Shown here piece after piece: positions 1 to 12,741 of a stretch of DNA of 64,000 nt. Each line of letters starts with the position of its first letter. Positions within the stretch are counted from its first letter, which is position 1. Position numbers and translations under genes: made by a program. Under the pieces are notes generated by a model that saw nothing but the letters and a program-made list of their open reading frames with translations, was not told the DNA's origin and did not search any database. This DNA comes from Aselliscus stoliczkanus (taxonomy: Eukaryota; Chordata; Mammalia; Chiroptera; Hipposideridae): NCBI GenBank assembly GCA_033961575.1, contig CM066732.1:74314687-74378686 (forward strand), read 5' to 3'.

Positions 1-31
1 GGCAGTTCTATGGCTGTTCTTAAGAGAAGCG

Positions 32-76
<45 letters not shown>
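32..76. repeat. (GT)n microsatellite
   Basis: About 22 uninterrupted GT units at the left edge. Nothing is recognised from 77 to about 590. Confidence 0.95.
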
Positions 77-77
<1 letters not shown>

Positions 78-1707
78 CGCACATGCAGTTCCTGGGAGTT
101 TTGTTCATTTTTCTGTTTTGCATTGCTTTACTGAGAAGAGAACTAAATCAAGCACAATGTAAGATAGTCTGCTGTAAGTGGTCATGAAGTATGTAGGATT
201 CATTGCAAACAGCTCTCTGTACTTGAGATTTAGGGAAGATGGACTTGGTCTGGTTTTGGTCACCTATTATTTTGGGAAGCCATTTTCCCTCTCCAAATCA
301 ACTGTAAAGTTTGGGGCTTAAATGATCCATAAAGACCATTTGAGCTCTAATATCCTGAGATTACCTTGGGATAAAGATGGGGAGAAAGAAGATTTGCATT
401 GAGAGACATTTTTATCTTGTAAGGTTCCTAGATTTGACTAATCATGTTGAGAATGAAGGAAAAGATGGAGTTGTTGGAGATTAGCATTATGACCTAAGCT
501 GTTGATGAACTGTTCTACCAAAATCTTTCTGGGAGCTTATTGCAGTAGCCTGGCCCAGGATACACCTGCGTCATGGTAAGACAACTTTCCAGATATTTAT
601 TAAAATTTAGCTAACATACAATATTGTATTAATTTCAGGTATATAGCATAGCTATTCAAGGGAATCCATCTGGCACTCTACATAGTTATTATCATATTAT
701 TGATTATATTCCCTATGCTAAAGAAGTGATCACCATCCAAGAAGTCCAGCATCCAAGACTGTACCACATTATCACAATAGTATTGACTGTATTTCCTATG
801 TTGTATATTACATTCCCAAGACTTATTTTATACCTGGAAATTTGAACTTCTTATTTCCCCTTATCTTTTCTCTCTTTTTAAATTACAGGTGACATTCAAT
901 ATTATTTTATATTAATTTCAGGTGTACAACATAGTGGTTAGACATTTATACAATTTATGAGGTGATCCCCCTCACTAGTACCCACCTGGCACTACACGTA
1001 GTTATAACCATATTAATGACTATATTCCCTATGCTTTACTTTATATCCCCATGACTATTTTATAACTACCAACTTATACTTCTTAATCCCTTCCCCTTTT
1101 TCACCCACTCCCAAACCTTCTCCCATCTGGCAACCATCAAAATGTTCTCTGTATCTATGAGTTTGTTTCTGTGTCCATTTTTTTTGTTTATTTTGTTATT
1201 TAAATTCCATTATAAGTAAAATCCCATTATAAGTAAATTCCATTATAAGTAAAAAGGCATATGGTATTTGCCTTTTGCTGTCTGATTTACTACACTTAGC
1301 ACAATACCCTCTAGGTCCATCCATGTTGTTGCAGAAGGCAAGATTCCATTCCTTTTTTACAGCTGAGTAATATTCCATTGTGTATATGTACTTCCTCTTT
1401 TTTATCCATTCATCCAGAGATACCCAGGTTGGCTCCATGTCCTGGCTATTGTAAACAATGCTGCAATGAACATATAGATGAGCACATCCTTCGAAGTAGA
1501 ATTTGGGGTTCCTTTGGATAAATACCCAGAAGTAGGATTACTAGTCCTTCTTTGTCTCTTGTTACAGTCTTTTTTTAAAAGTCTATTCTGTCTGGTATAA
1601 TTATTGCTACCCCAGCTTTTTTGCTTCTTTGTTTCCATTTTAATGAAATATCTTTTTTCATCCCTTTTACTTTCTGCCTGTGTGTGTCTTTCGATCTGAA
1701 GTATCTT

Positions 1708-1841
1708 TTTTTTTTTATAAATATGAAGGAGACTTGTTATTTTATTTTGAGGACAGTGTCCCTGGCCCTCATAAGTGGGACCCGAACCGGGGCCGCTGGC
1801 CTCCCAAGCCAGCGCCCAACCGCCGCACCACTGGGCCGGCC
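1708..1841 (-). mobile_element. Short tRNA-headed SINE (monomer) in L1 copy 1
   Basis: On the minus strand it reads GGGCCGGCCCAGTGGTGC... with a CCGGTTCGGGTCCC B-box-like word and GGGCCAG near the end. Target duplication CGATCTGAAGTATCTT at 1692-1707 and 1842-1857. A T-rich + strand left edge marks its tail. Confidence 0.9.
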
Positions 1842-1982
1842 CGATCTGAAGTATCTTATAGGCAGCATATGTAAGGGTCTTGGTTTCTTCTCCATTCAGC
1901 CTACCAATCATTTGATTGGAGCATTTAATCCATTTACATTGAAAGTAATTGTTGATAGGTATGTAGCTATTACTATTTTATT

Positions 1983-1985
<3 letters not shown>

Positions 1986-2029
<44 letters not shown>
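1986..2029. repeat. (CA)n microsatellite
   Basis: About 21 CA units at the L1/mariner junction. Confidence 0.95.
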
Positions 2030-2031
<2 letters not shown>

Positions 2032-2104
2032 CTGACAATTAAGTTCATGAACTCATCCTAGAAGAAGTGTTACATACCTCATTGCTGAATATCACTACGG
2101 TCAC
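2029..2104 (-). mobile_element. Mariner terminal fragment
   Basis: Starts TCTGACAATTAAGTTCATGA, the family's inverted-repeat end, and continues with GTGTTACATACCTCATTGC. That is the reverse complement of the right end of the mariner at 9222-9785. Only one end survives; the rest was lost with L1 ORF1. Confidence 0.75.
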
Positions 2105-3112
2105 CAGCCCAGGGCCACCTTGGAGGGGACCCACTGCAGGTCAGTTTCAGCCGCAACCTGCACCCCACCTGGAGCCACCTGGCAGAAACCACAAAGCAAT
2201 CCACCATGGCGCCACCTGGCACCATGCTTGGAAGTACGTTGAGAGATCAAGCCTCAAAACAATGGTCACTGCTAGTGCCTGGCTTAGGGCTGCTCAGCCA
2301 GAGGTACAGGACGTGCTCAAGCCAGATGCTGCTTGTCTGGGTTCCCTGAACCTTTGAGAGACCCTAGAAAAGTCTGCAGCATGAGCCAAAGCAGGCAGTT
2401 TGTATGAAAAAGCCACTGGAAGTAGCTTGGGTATGCCCGAAAGTTGGATGGGACAGGGTCTCAGAATCATCAGGGAGTGGGAGTGAATGGTGTCAACAAG
2501 CTTGATGGAGACACAGATAGGCAGCTGCCCATATCCGCACACCAGGAAGGGGTACAGCTCAACAAAGAAACAATGGCTTCTGCCAGCTCCTTCATCTGGG
2601 GGAAAGCTGTTCCTCCAGCCCTCGTCCTGAAGCCAGACAACTCAGTCCCCTCACTCCCATGTCCCTGTCACCTCTTCAGCTGCTGCCCCAGTGCTGGAGC
2701 TCAGAGCCAGTGATTCCATTGGTAAGTCCATGCATGGTACTTTTAAGAGAGAATCACCTGGGACTCCAGCCACCCTTCACCTTGCTCAGCCTCAATCTCT
2801 GCTTGTTTTCACAACCAGTAATTGTGGCACTGGAACCCTGGGCTGAGGGGCTTGGTGTGGCACTGGGGCTCCTCGTTCCTTTTGGGGGGGGGGGCCTCTG
2901 CAGCTGAAATATCCCTATCAATTTTTAATGGTCATATATGAGTATGGGACCATCCTATTCTGTGTCTCTGCCCCTACTACCAGTCTCAAGGTGGCTTCTT
3001 CTATATGTCCTTAGTTGTAAGGATTCAGTTCAGCAAGATTTCAGGTGATTCTCTATGATAGTTGTTTTATAGTTTAACTGTAATTTTGATGGGGTCATGA
3101 GAGAAGGTCAGT

Positions 3113-5198
3113 GAGAAATGATTCTATGAAACAATCCCAGAGTTGACTGTATTTCAGCTAGGTCTTAATTCTTTGGAACTAAACACTACATTTGCAGAAG
3201 AGAGCTATGGTGTACAAGTTCTTCTCTACATGTGAGGATTAGGAAAACTTGTTTATTAAGTCCTTTTCTCTTACTATCACTCTTTTTCATATGAAATGCC
3301 TATTTTACATCGACCCGAAGATTCTTAAATTTCTCTATGCATTCTTACCCTCTGTATCTTTTCCAGCCTTCCCACCACCCATCACACATCTCCCAGGACT
3401 TATTATGTGTTGCTGCTTTCAGCTATTCCTAGGAGACCAAATGTTTGTACAGATAACATGAAGAGTTAGTGATGAATTTTGTAATTTTTTCCCTCTTGTA
3501 TTTTTCTCCCCATGTGGAGCTCTCATTGGTTTCAAAGAATTATAAATATGCCCTTGCTTTTTCAATCTTTTGTGAATACCTGGGAAAGAGCTGTTTCAAG
3601 AAAGCATACCTTTAACATCCCTGGTATTGGAAATGCTTAGGGGTCAGAGTTAAGCGTGTGTGCACACGTGCAGCTCACATTGTGAGGCAAGAGGGACCTC
3701 TTGCTAAGTCTCATATGTCTTTCAGAACAAGTGTTATTTTCTCTGACAGGGGAAATCTTAAGGTTTCAATCAGCTATTTGTCAGCAATAGCACAAGATGT
3801 GGTAAAGTCCATCTTAACTTGGGTGCAGTATTATGATCTGAGGGATAAATGTAGTAGGTCTTGACCCTCAGATATTCATGCATCTCCCATGGCAGGGCTG
3901 AGAAATTAAAAACACAAGATGTGCATATGATGTCTGAGTCTACAGGATGAATTTCAGAAGACTCCCAGTTGTGTGACTCACCAGCCTCTATTACCCAGGT
4001 TACTTATCTATACTGACTGCCTCTATATTTCAGAGAGTCAAATATTGATGGAGAAGAGGGAAAATATTGATGAAGATGAGGATCTGTCCTGTTGTTCATG
4101 GGTTAGATGTTGACAAAGGAGGAAGAGATTCAAGACATAGGCAAAGAAAATAGAGACTAGAGTTCATAAAGAAAAGTCTCAGGGAGAAATGTATATTACA
4201 ATTATTATAAAAGCAGTACATATGTAGTAATTAGAAAATAAAAATAAACATAAATTCAGGAAACATATTTCTATTAACAAGAGAAAACTACTGTCAATTA
4301 GTGTATATTTTTCCAGATTTTTTTCAGTGTGTGTGTGTGTATGTTTGCTAAATGATATCACACTGTCCTTGCTTTACCTTTCCATGTCAGGATGTTTTCA
4401 GTTTTCATCCCATACAATAACTAGATGAAATTCAAATTTGTCAGTGAACCCCAAATGTCCTTTACGGGATCTAACTCAGGATCCCTCTAGCATCTGGTTT
4501 TTCCTGTTAAGTGTCAGTGTGAATGTAGCATAGTCACAACACAGACTGACTGAAGAGGCTAAGACATTTGTCTTGCAGACTGTCACCCTTTCTGGTTGTT
4601 AGGCTGTGTCCTCATGATGTTGTTTAGCCTGTTCCTCTCCCTCATCTGTCTTCTCTCAATTGGAATTTTGACCTTTGATTTGAAGGTTTGGAATGGGCGT
4701 CAACAAGTACCTGAGGATTTTGTGAAGATAAAGAAATAATTGTTCTTAAAAATGATGTGCAAGAATACATCAAATGCCAAGAAACAGGGAGAAAGAGCAC
4801 AGTAAAGAGATCATGGTGGCTGGACTGGAAGATTTTATTATGGTTATATGGGAGGGATCCTTTTGGGAGTTCCCAGAAATAATGTGGGGATACTGAGTGG
4901 GAGCTAAGTTTCTGCAGGGGCAAGTAGAGACTCAGAACCATTACAATTTTGATATGAATATATATGTGATCTCAATCATATCCATAGGCTGGTAACATTT
5001 GGATTGCACCTGGAAAGATGTTCAAGATGTATAACTATAAAGGTAATGCATGCATGTAGTTTAAAAAATGCCCTGTATAGAGAGATATATAAAATAAAAA
5101 GTGAATTTTCCCTTTCCCTGATCCCCATTGTCCCCCCACACTGCTAATAGTTTCTGCTCCTGCTCCTAATTATATTAGAAAAATGTAATATAATTAGG
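3113..5198. other. Intergenic, mostly unrecognised
   Basis: No gene. Apart from the weak L1-like stretches at 4190-4345 and 5040-5200 and a short GT run at 4327, I recognise nothing. Confidence 0.5.
4190..4345. mobile_element. Possible ancient L1/HAL1 relic
   Basis: aaaagcagtacatatgtagt, attagaaaataaaaataaac and ttttccagatttttttc resemble the same old L1 region as 40640-40760. Weak match. A similar stretch at 5040-5200 (aatgcatgcatgtagtttaa) may be related. Confidence 0.35.
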
Positions 5199-5207
5199 CC
5201 TCTATTT

Positions 5208-5271
<64 letters not shown>

Positions 5272-5728
5272 AAGATTTGATTGGGAAATTGGGGGATCGG
5301 AACAGCATTGGGGTATCGGGGAAAGGGAACAGACAAGTTGCTGTCCTTTTGCTTTTCATTCTAGTTGTGGAGGATGTTGTTTCACTGGCCTATGTTGGTA
5401 TTATCATTGCGCTCATCCCAAGTGAGGCAGATTGATCACCGGCCACTGGATGGCTGCTCATGGTGGCTCTTAGCTCACACCGGCTGCCAGCCGCTCATGC
5501 TGGCTGCCGGCCACTCACGGTAGCTTATGGCAGCCCACTGCAGCAGGGGCTGTAGCCTACACTGTCGCCAGAGACTCACGGCAGCCCAGCTTCAGGTTGA
5601 GCTGTTGTTCACCATCTTAGCTGTAGAGGGTAGTGTCACTGGCCTTCATGTGGGATCCCAACCAGGGCCCTGCTGCTCAGCGCTGGCGTTCGGAGCCAGC
5701 TCTTAACCAATGCGCCACTCTGCCAGTC
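5208..5728 (-). mobile_element. Long composite SINE with (CTTT)n tail
   Basis: Minus-strand element. The head at the right edge reads GGGACTGGCAGAGTGGCGCA on the minus strand; the body has GCTCAxGxTGGCTGCCGGCC repeats; the left edge is ttaagatttgattggga plus (CTTT)n. Target duplication CCTCTATTT at 5199-5207 and 5729-5737. Confidence 0.87.
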
Positions 5729-6973
5729 CCTCTATTTCTTATTTTTATCGAATTCAGGTAACACACACTGGCTTCTCAGTACAAAACATGAGGAATTTGG
5801 AACTTGAATGGCTTCTCATCTCTCCTTTTACTTTTAACTCCTATTGTTAAAATTGTTTTAGTACTTATAGTGATTACAAGCTCCTTAAACCATGACTTAG
5901 TCTTCTGTCCTTTGCCAATAGGTTGATGATAATAATTTTAAACCACTCTGAAACATTTATAAAATTAGTATTAAATGAACACAGATCTCTCTAAAGAAGA
6001 ATATATAATCTTCAATCTTGAACATTTGTCACTCAAACAAGAATCTTCCACAGACTCCTTTGTAAAGCATTGACTTTAATTTTATTTTTCACCTCTATAA
6101 ATCTTCCTGTGTCATATTAGGTAGCTGCAGCTTCTTATATAATAGCTCATTTTAGATTTCACTGTGTTACTTCAGAAGTAATTTTTTGGTTGTATTGGTT
6201 CTGTGATTACTAAACTTACTGACTTCTTACTTGTCTGCAAGTGCCTTTCATTAGCCCTTACATGTGAAATTTGGCTGGGTATAAAAACAACAAGGCTCAT
6301 AATAGTTTCCCCTCAGCACTTTGGAGACGCTGATCCATTGGTGTCTAGAGCTCCATAATGTCAGTGTGAGTCTGATGTTGGGCTGAGGTTCCTTTAAATT
6401 GCCGAAGGCAAGAGGGGGTGAAGGTCTTTAGAGCTTTCCACTCCTGGTGGCTCCACATTTTATCCTGGGCTGTTGTGGGAATCCAGATTTATCTCAAAGC
6501 TTTTCTTAGCCCCCAATTCATTCACCAGTAGTTTTCCCAGACATATTTCCTAGTCCTTGGAAGACAAAAGCTGCCTCACTAGTCATTGTATTTATAGGGG
6601 GAGAGCAAGCCCCACTCATCACAGATGTTCCAAACGCAATTCTTTAACATCCCAGGCTAATTTGAAAATTCAGAGCTAAAATCATCTGAAGGACTCCTCT
6701 GCAAATATCCCCTGATAAATGTCCTTATCTCTGGAGTTTGGGCTTTTGTCCCCTCTAATGTAAATTCTCCATTTACCAAATATCTTTTCTATTGATTAGA
6801 ATCCTTCAGATATTTTGACTAATTTAAGATTCTTAGTTTTGTTTTTCACTCCTGTAATGGTTCGAATTTAATAATTAATCTTTTCTTAACCATTTCAATG
6901 GGACCTTTGCAGACAGGGTAAATGTGTGCAGCAATGCAAGACACATTGTTTACCAAAAAGTACAAAAGATCAT

Positions 6974-6975
<2 letters not shown>

Positions 6976-7008
<33 letters not shown>
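6976..7008. repeat. (CA)n microsatellite
   Basis: About 16 CA units in otherwise unrecognised sequence. Confidence 0.93.
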
Positions 7009-7010
<2 letters not shown>

Positions 7011-7135
7011 TATTGAATGATAGTGTGCTGAAAACTTAAACTGGTCATCCTGGGTACTAGGTAAATGCTTTTTTATGGTTATTAAAATATTTTTTACAGT
7101 GAGTATGTTTTACTTTCATAATGCTAACCAAAATA

Positions 7136-7137
<2 letters not shown>

Positions 7138-7218
<81 letters not shown>
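7138..7218. repeat. Compound (TG)n(AG)n microsatellite
   Basis: About 20 TG units pass directly into about 20 AG units. Confidence 0.95.
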
Positions 7219-7220
<2 letters not shown>

Positions 7221-8974
7221 AAATAAAAGCATTGTCATGTACAGAAAGAGAGCCAGAGCATAAACCCACTCAGCAATGGGAGGTTTTGGTTAGTCTGTAA
7301 TTGTTCTCTTCCTATACCATGCAATACAGTGCAAACCATGTCCATGCACACCAGCTTTGCATGAGCCCCTCCACAAAATCAAATAAAAAACATGACATAT
7401 TTACTGAGCACTTATTATGGACAATGCTAGGCAGTGCAACCTAAGCGGGGGTGGTGGGCTGCTCCCCATGAGGGCAGACCTCAGGAGGGGACAGCAGCAA
7501 AAGGCCGACTCTGAGTTAGATCCAATAAGGTCGGTCTGCTTTTTACTCGAGAGTCCCCCAAGAGACTGGCTAAGTTGTGGGCCTCCTTCCAGGTGTTCTA
7601 ATCTCTGAGACTATAAATGTCATGTTACCCACTTAATCGGATTCCAAAAGGGTTTCTTGGCAGAAAAATATGGGAACTACTGTGGCAGATCAACTACAAA
7701 GACAAACCAGTTTATTGGTTCAGGCTTCAGAAGAAACACTAGATGAAACTAAAATTTGCTGTAAGAAAAATGTGATAAATCTAGTATTACTTAAAAGCTT
7801 CTAAAGCAATGGTGAATAATGATAATAATAAGTTGCATACCTCTTCCACTTCTGCCCTGTGACTTCAAAGAAAGTTCTTCAAGTCCAGGGGGAGATGCAC
7901 AGCTCTGCTGAAGAGATATTTATGGGGCTGTTATTGGCGCCGAGGATGTTCCTATTAGATTCACCATTCAAACCTCCAGATTTCCAGGACCACAGAAAAC
8001 AAAAGGCTTGAGGCATTTTTAAAGGGACTGTGCTTTTTCCTGTAACACAAATGATCAGGTTTGCATTGCTATCATTCAATTTTGAACTCTGGGCATGAAT
8101 TCTACTCACAGTGTGCTTTGCCCATTTTAAATATTGAGAAGCAGAACTGGAAAAGTCCTTCAAGCAGCCGTAAGTGGCATAGACTGCTGGCTATGTTTAA
8201 TAAATGTCGCCAGACAAACAATAATATGTCGAGCTTGCACAATGGATCTTAGAAGAATCTGATACCCTGGTTTGGCACAGAGAGGACCATCCATTTAGCA
8301 CATCACAAGAGTCATACTCTTTGGCAAAAGGTCAGGGAGAGGCCGTACTGATGATGGGGGAGTAATGTGCAAACTCCTCGGAGCTGGTGGGTGAAAGAGA
8401 AAGTGGTGATGGTGGAAGAGCCTGAGTTGGGGAGGATCGTTGCTGAGCGCATGACACCTGCAGTCCCTTCTCTGTTACAGGCTGTGAGGCTGAGAGCAGG
8501 GGGAAAAAGTCCATAAGAAACACCATTTTGACCACTGGACAGTATAAGAGTCATGAAGAAAGGTTGAATAAATCAAGATCAGGATATTTTAAGAACACAT
8601 CTGGGGAAATTCCAAGTTTCAAAAGTCACTTGGAAAGACTCTTGGTGTTGTGATCTTGTACCATCAAGTTCTCAGAGGAGTCAGTGATTTCCAACATTGA
8701 AAGAAAGAAACCTGGGGTGGAGGTAACTACCACTGAGGTGGTTTGCTACCCATCAGGCTGGGAGACCACAGATGGCAGCTATGTCTACAAATAGAGATAG
8801 ATGATTTTGAGAAATTGTACATGTAAGATAAACTCTTCCACCATGTAACTAGACCAAATGCTATTTCAAGACCAAGTGCTATTAAAGTTATCCTGTTGCA
8901 AGTTGATTCATTTCTCCTAACATTCATACAAATAATACAAATGAACTGGTTCTTTGTAGTTATTCTATTTGATG

Positions 8975-9170
8975 ATTATCTAAGCCCTAGATTCTCAAAC
9001 TTTAATGGCCATGTAAGTCAACTGGGAATATTGTTAAAATATAGATTCTGATTCAGTAACTCTAGGATGGGGTCACACCTACTGCATTTCTAACAAGCTC
9101 CCAGGTGATGGCAGTACTGTAAGTCTGAGGACTGCACTTGGAGTAGTAAGGGTTTAAGACACTGCAAACT
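8975..9170. mobile_element. MER5-like hAT-Charlie relic
   Basis: agattctcaaactttaatgg, gttaaaatatagattctgat, tcagtaactctaggatgggg, ctgcatttctaacaagctcc and caggtgatggcagtactgta match the MER5-type non-autonomous hAT family. Confidence 0.75.
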
Positions 9171-9221
9171 ACACATTACTCTATTTCATCAGCCAGTGTG
9201 TCCTAGGTAAGCAAAGACACA

Positions 9222-9785
9222 TGAGGTCTGACAATGAAGTTCCCAAACTTGTTGCAACAATGTTGCTAACGTTTCTTTGATATCAGAAGGATTATTCATT
9301 ATGACATTGTACCAACTGGACAGTTAACCAAGTTTATTATTTGGAAGTGCTGAAAAGGCTGAACTTAGACGACTTGAGCTTTTTGTCAATAATTCATGGC
9401 TCTTGCATCACGACAATGCACCAGCTCCTATAATGCACTGTCCGTGAGGGAGTTTTTAGCCAGTAAACAAATAACTGTATTGGAACACCCTCCCTACCCA
9501 TCTGATCTGGCCCCCAATAGCTTCTTTCTTTACCTGGAGATAAAGGAAATATTGAAAGGCAGACATTTTGATAGCATTCAGGACATCAGGGTAATATGAT
9601 GACAAGTCTGATGGCCATTCCAGAAAGAGTTCCAAAATTGCTTTGAAGGAGGTACTAGGTGCTGGCATTGGTGCATAGCTTCCCAAGGGGAGTACTTAGA
9701 AGGTGACCATGGTGATATTCAGAAATGAGGTATGTAGCACTTTTTCTAGGATGTTTGCGAACTTATCAATAATTGTTGTACCTCA
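9222..9785 (+). mobile_element. Mariner DNA transposon, internally deleted
   Basis: The left end reads TGAGGTCTGACAATGAAGTT and the right end TTGTTGTACCTCA, imperfect inverted repeats with AT-rich flanks. The middle encodes the C-terminal half of a mariner transposase: HHDNAPAP in one frame, then ALSVREFLASKQITVLEHPP and the DLAP motif in another, so a frameshift separates the two catalytic Asp motifs. Length is about 565 bp against about 1.3 kb for a full element; the N-terminal DNA-binding part is missing. Dead copy. Confidence 0.88.
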
Positions 9786-10004
9786 TATTTTGCAGTAGTT
9801 TTAAAATCTATCAGATTTAGAATAAGGGCACCTACCTATTATCTTAAGATAAATCCTTTGAAGCACATAGAGCCTGTACTAGCCCAATCTTATGATGAAA
9901 AAACAGGGGCACAAAGACTTTGAGTTATGTGCCTAAAAAAACCTGAAACTGAATCCATAGCTTCTAATTTCTTATCCAGTTATTTTTCTACTAAACTTTC
10001 TTGA

Positions 10005-10008
<4 letters not shown>

Positions 10009-10036
<28 letters not shown>
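10009..10036. repeat. (GT)n microsatellite
   Basis: About 14 GT units. Confidence 0.92.
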
Positions 10037-10038
<2 letters not shown>

Positions 10039-10093
10039 AAATGTAAGTATAGTGAAATATAATAAATATATGTGCTTTCAAAAAGTGGGCTTA

Positions 10094-10230
10094 CCTTGGG
10101 CTGGCCGAGTGGCTCAGTTGGTTAAGAGCTCACTCAATAGTGTGAGCTGAGCTCTGAGATCGATGCCCAGCCTGAGCTGAGCTGCCACTAAGCTGCCAAC
10201 AGATGGCAGGATGGCTCAGCTAAAAAAAAG
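10094..10230 (+). mobile_element. tRNA SINE, second subtype
   Basis: Head GGGCTGGCCGAGTGGCTCAG, then GTTAAGAGCTCACTCAATAG and a short A-rich tail. Target duplication AAAAGTGGGCTTACCT at about 10080-10094 and just after the tail at about 10231-10246. Confidence 0.87.
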
Positions 10231-10244
10231 AAAAGTGGGCTTAC

Positions 10245-10405
10245 CTAATTTGCAAGTAATTTAACAAGCTTTATTATAAGTTCCATGAGGAAAAGGTCAG
10301 GTCTGCCTTATTCACCATAATATTCCTAGGATGTGACAGAGCCTGGCATAGTTTAATGCTCAAAGAATGTTTGTTGAATAAATGAATGAGTGAGCTTGTG
10401 TTGTG
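10245..10405 (+). mobile_element. L2 3'-end relic
   Basis: agcctggcatagtttaatgc, tcaaagaatgtttgttgaat and aaatgaatgagtgagc match the characteristic L2 3' end. Confidence 0.6.
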
Positions 10406-10479
10406 TTTCACCAAAGTGTGACAATGCCTTGAGTTTCAATAGTCCCTCACCCCCTACAAATCTCCTGTGTATCATCTCT

Positions 10480-10850
10480 CATTTGATCATGCAAAAACCA
10501 CATAAGACAATTATTACAATCCCCATTTAACCAATAAAGAAACAAGATAGAAAGCATTATTCAAGCATGTGTTAAGCATAAATAAAAGTGAGGCTAGCTT
10601 CCAGGATGTTTTCATTTCATCAGCTAACTCTTTATACAACTTCACCCACTCTGATAAGGCAGATGTGCGTGATACTTTACAACTTGCAAAGCCTACTAGC
10701 TTCCGTGGTTTCTTCAGCAACCATCCAAGGCAGGAGTGATTATCTCAACTTTAGAGATGAGGAAACTGAACTACGTCCGAGCCACATAACTACTAAGAGG
10801 AAAAGCCCAACTTGACCCCAGGTTTCCTGACTTCAAATACATTTTGGTTT
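10480..10850 (+). mobile_element. MIR relic(s)
   Basis: atcatgcaaaaaccacataa, caatccccatttaaccaata, then a second match with atctcaactttagagatgag, gaaactgaactacg and ccaggtttcctgacttcaaa. Probably two MIR fragments. Confidence 0.6.
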
Positions 10851-12276
10851 CTACCATATAACTTGTTATGCCCCCCTCCTGTCTTCCCCCTGCCTTATTC
10901 CACTGGCAGATACAAGTCCTTCACCTTTCCCACCTCCCTGAATACATTACTATTTATACCACTCTGGGTAGCCATGGCATACTATGGACATATTCATATG
11001 TTATATCTTCCTCCATTTCTGTCATACCAACCAATTTCTTTTTTCTCTTTAAGTTTTGTATTTAAAAATATAACTAACACACAACATTATATTAGTTTCT
11101 GGTGTATGCCATAGTTTTTAAACATTTATATACCTAAGAAGTGATTACCATAAGTCCAGCAACCATCTGACATTGTACCACGCTATCACACTATTATTTA
11201 CTGTATTCCCATGTTATAAATTATATCCCCATGACTTACTTGCTTTATACTTAGAAATTTGAACCTCTATTTCCCTTCACCTTTTTCCCTCTTCTTTAAT
11301 TTTTAAATTCCAATTAATACTATTTTTTGTATTAATTTCAGGTGTACAGCATAGTGGTTAGACATTTATATAATTTAAGAAGTGATCCCACTTGCACTAT
11401 ATACAGTTATTACCATATTATTGATTATATTCCCTATGCTTTACTTTACATCCTCTTAACTATTTTGTAACTATCAATTTGTAGTTCTTAGTCCCTTCAC
11501 CTTTTTCATCGTGTCCCCAATCCCCCTCTTATCGATTACCCTGATAAATCTAGTACCCATCTGACACCGTAGTTATTACAATATTATTGACTATAATCCT
11601 TATGCTGTACCTTACATCCCCATGACAACTTTGTAACAACCAATTTGTACTTAACCATTTTTCACCCACCCTATCAATCCCACTCATCTGATAACCATCA
11701 AACTATTATTTGAATCTATGAATGTGTTTCTGTTTTGTTTGTTTGTTTATTTTGTTTTTTAGATTCCACATATAAGTCAAATCACATTGCATCTGTCTTT
11801 CTCTGTCTGACACTCCACCCAGCACAGGTCCCTCCAGGTCCATCCATGCCACTGCAGAGGCAAAAACCCATTCCCTTCCATGGCTGAGCACTATTCCATT
11901 GTACATAAGTGTACTACCTTCTCTTTATCCATTCATCCAACAATGGTAATCGAGGCTGCCTCCACATCTTGGCTACTATAAACAGTGCTGTAATGAGCAT
12001 ATGGATGCACATAGCCGTCAAAGTAGCATTTTGGGTTTCTTTGGGTAAATACCCAGAAGTGGGATTACTGGGTATTTGTCTCTTGTTATAACCTTTGGTT
12101 TCAAGTCTGTTTTGTCTGGTATAAGTATTGTGACCCCAGCTTTTTTTCCATTTCCATTTTCATGAAATAACTTTTTCTATCCCTTTACTTTCAGTCTCTG
12201 TGTGTCTTCTAATCTAAAGTGAGTTTCTTATAGGCAGCATATGTAAGGGTTTTGTTTTCTTATCCACTCAGCCACT

Positions 12277-12702
12277 GTATTTTTTTTTTAAAGATTTTAT
12301 TGGGGAATTGGGGGAGGGGAACAGCTTTGGGGAATGAGGGAAGGGGAACAGACAAATTTCTGTCCTTTTTGTTCTTCAATCTAGTTGTGGAGGACGTTGC
12401 TTCACTGGCCCATGTTGGTATTATCATTGTGCTCTTCCCAGATGAAGCAGTCGCTCGCCCGCCATTGGACGGCTGCTCACGGGGGCCCATAGCAGCACAC
12501 GGTAGCTCATGGCAGTCCACTGCAGCCCCACTGTAGCCTATGCTGGCGCTAGCAACTCACAGCAGCCCAGCTCCAGGTTGAGCTGTTGTTCACCATCTTA
12601 GCTGTAGAGAGCGCAGTGTCACTGGCCCTCATGTGGGATCTGAACTGGGGCCCTGCTGCTCAGAGCTGGCGCTCCCAAGCCAATTCTTTTTTTTTTTTAA
12701 GC

Positions 12703-12741
<39 letters not shown>

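Larger units (their letters stand above)
590..3112 (-). mobile_element. L1 copy 1, minus strand, rearranged
   Basis: Read on the minus strand. 590-1130 is the 3' UTR, with a tandemly repeated unit (AATTTCAGGTGTACAACAT words). 1130-1540 is the ORF2 C-terminus (IYTMEYYSAVKKEWN and MDGPRGY are readable). At about 1540 it jumps to the ORF2 endonuclease region (1545-1985). A CA repeat and a mariner fragment (1986-2104) replace ORF1, and 2105-3112 matches the 5' UTR of the copy at 11-15 kb. No intact frame. A SINE lies inside. Confidence 0.85.
5738..8970. other. Intergenic, unrecognised except two microsatellites
   Basis: No gene or clear transposon. The open frames are short and have no family match. 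Two microsatellites lie at 6976 and 7138. Confidence 0.5.

Noticed and set aside
1196..1911. Minus-strand frames with IYTMEYYSAVKKEWN
   Set aside because: These are remnants of L1 ORF2, not host genes; reported as the L1 copy.
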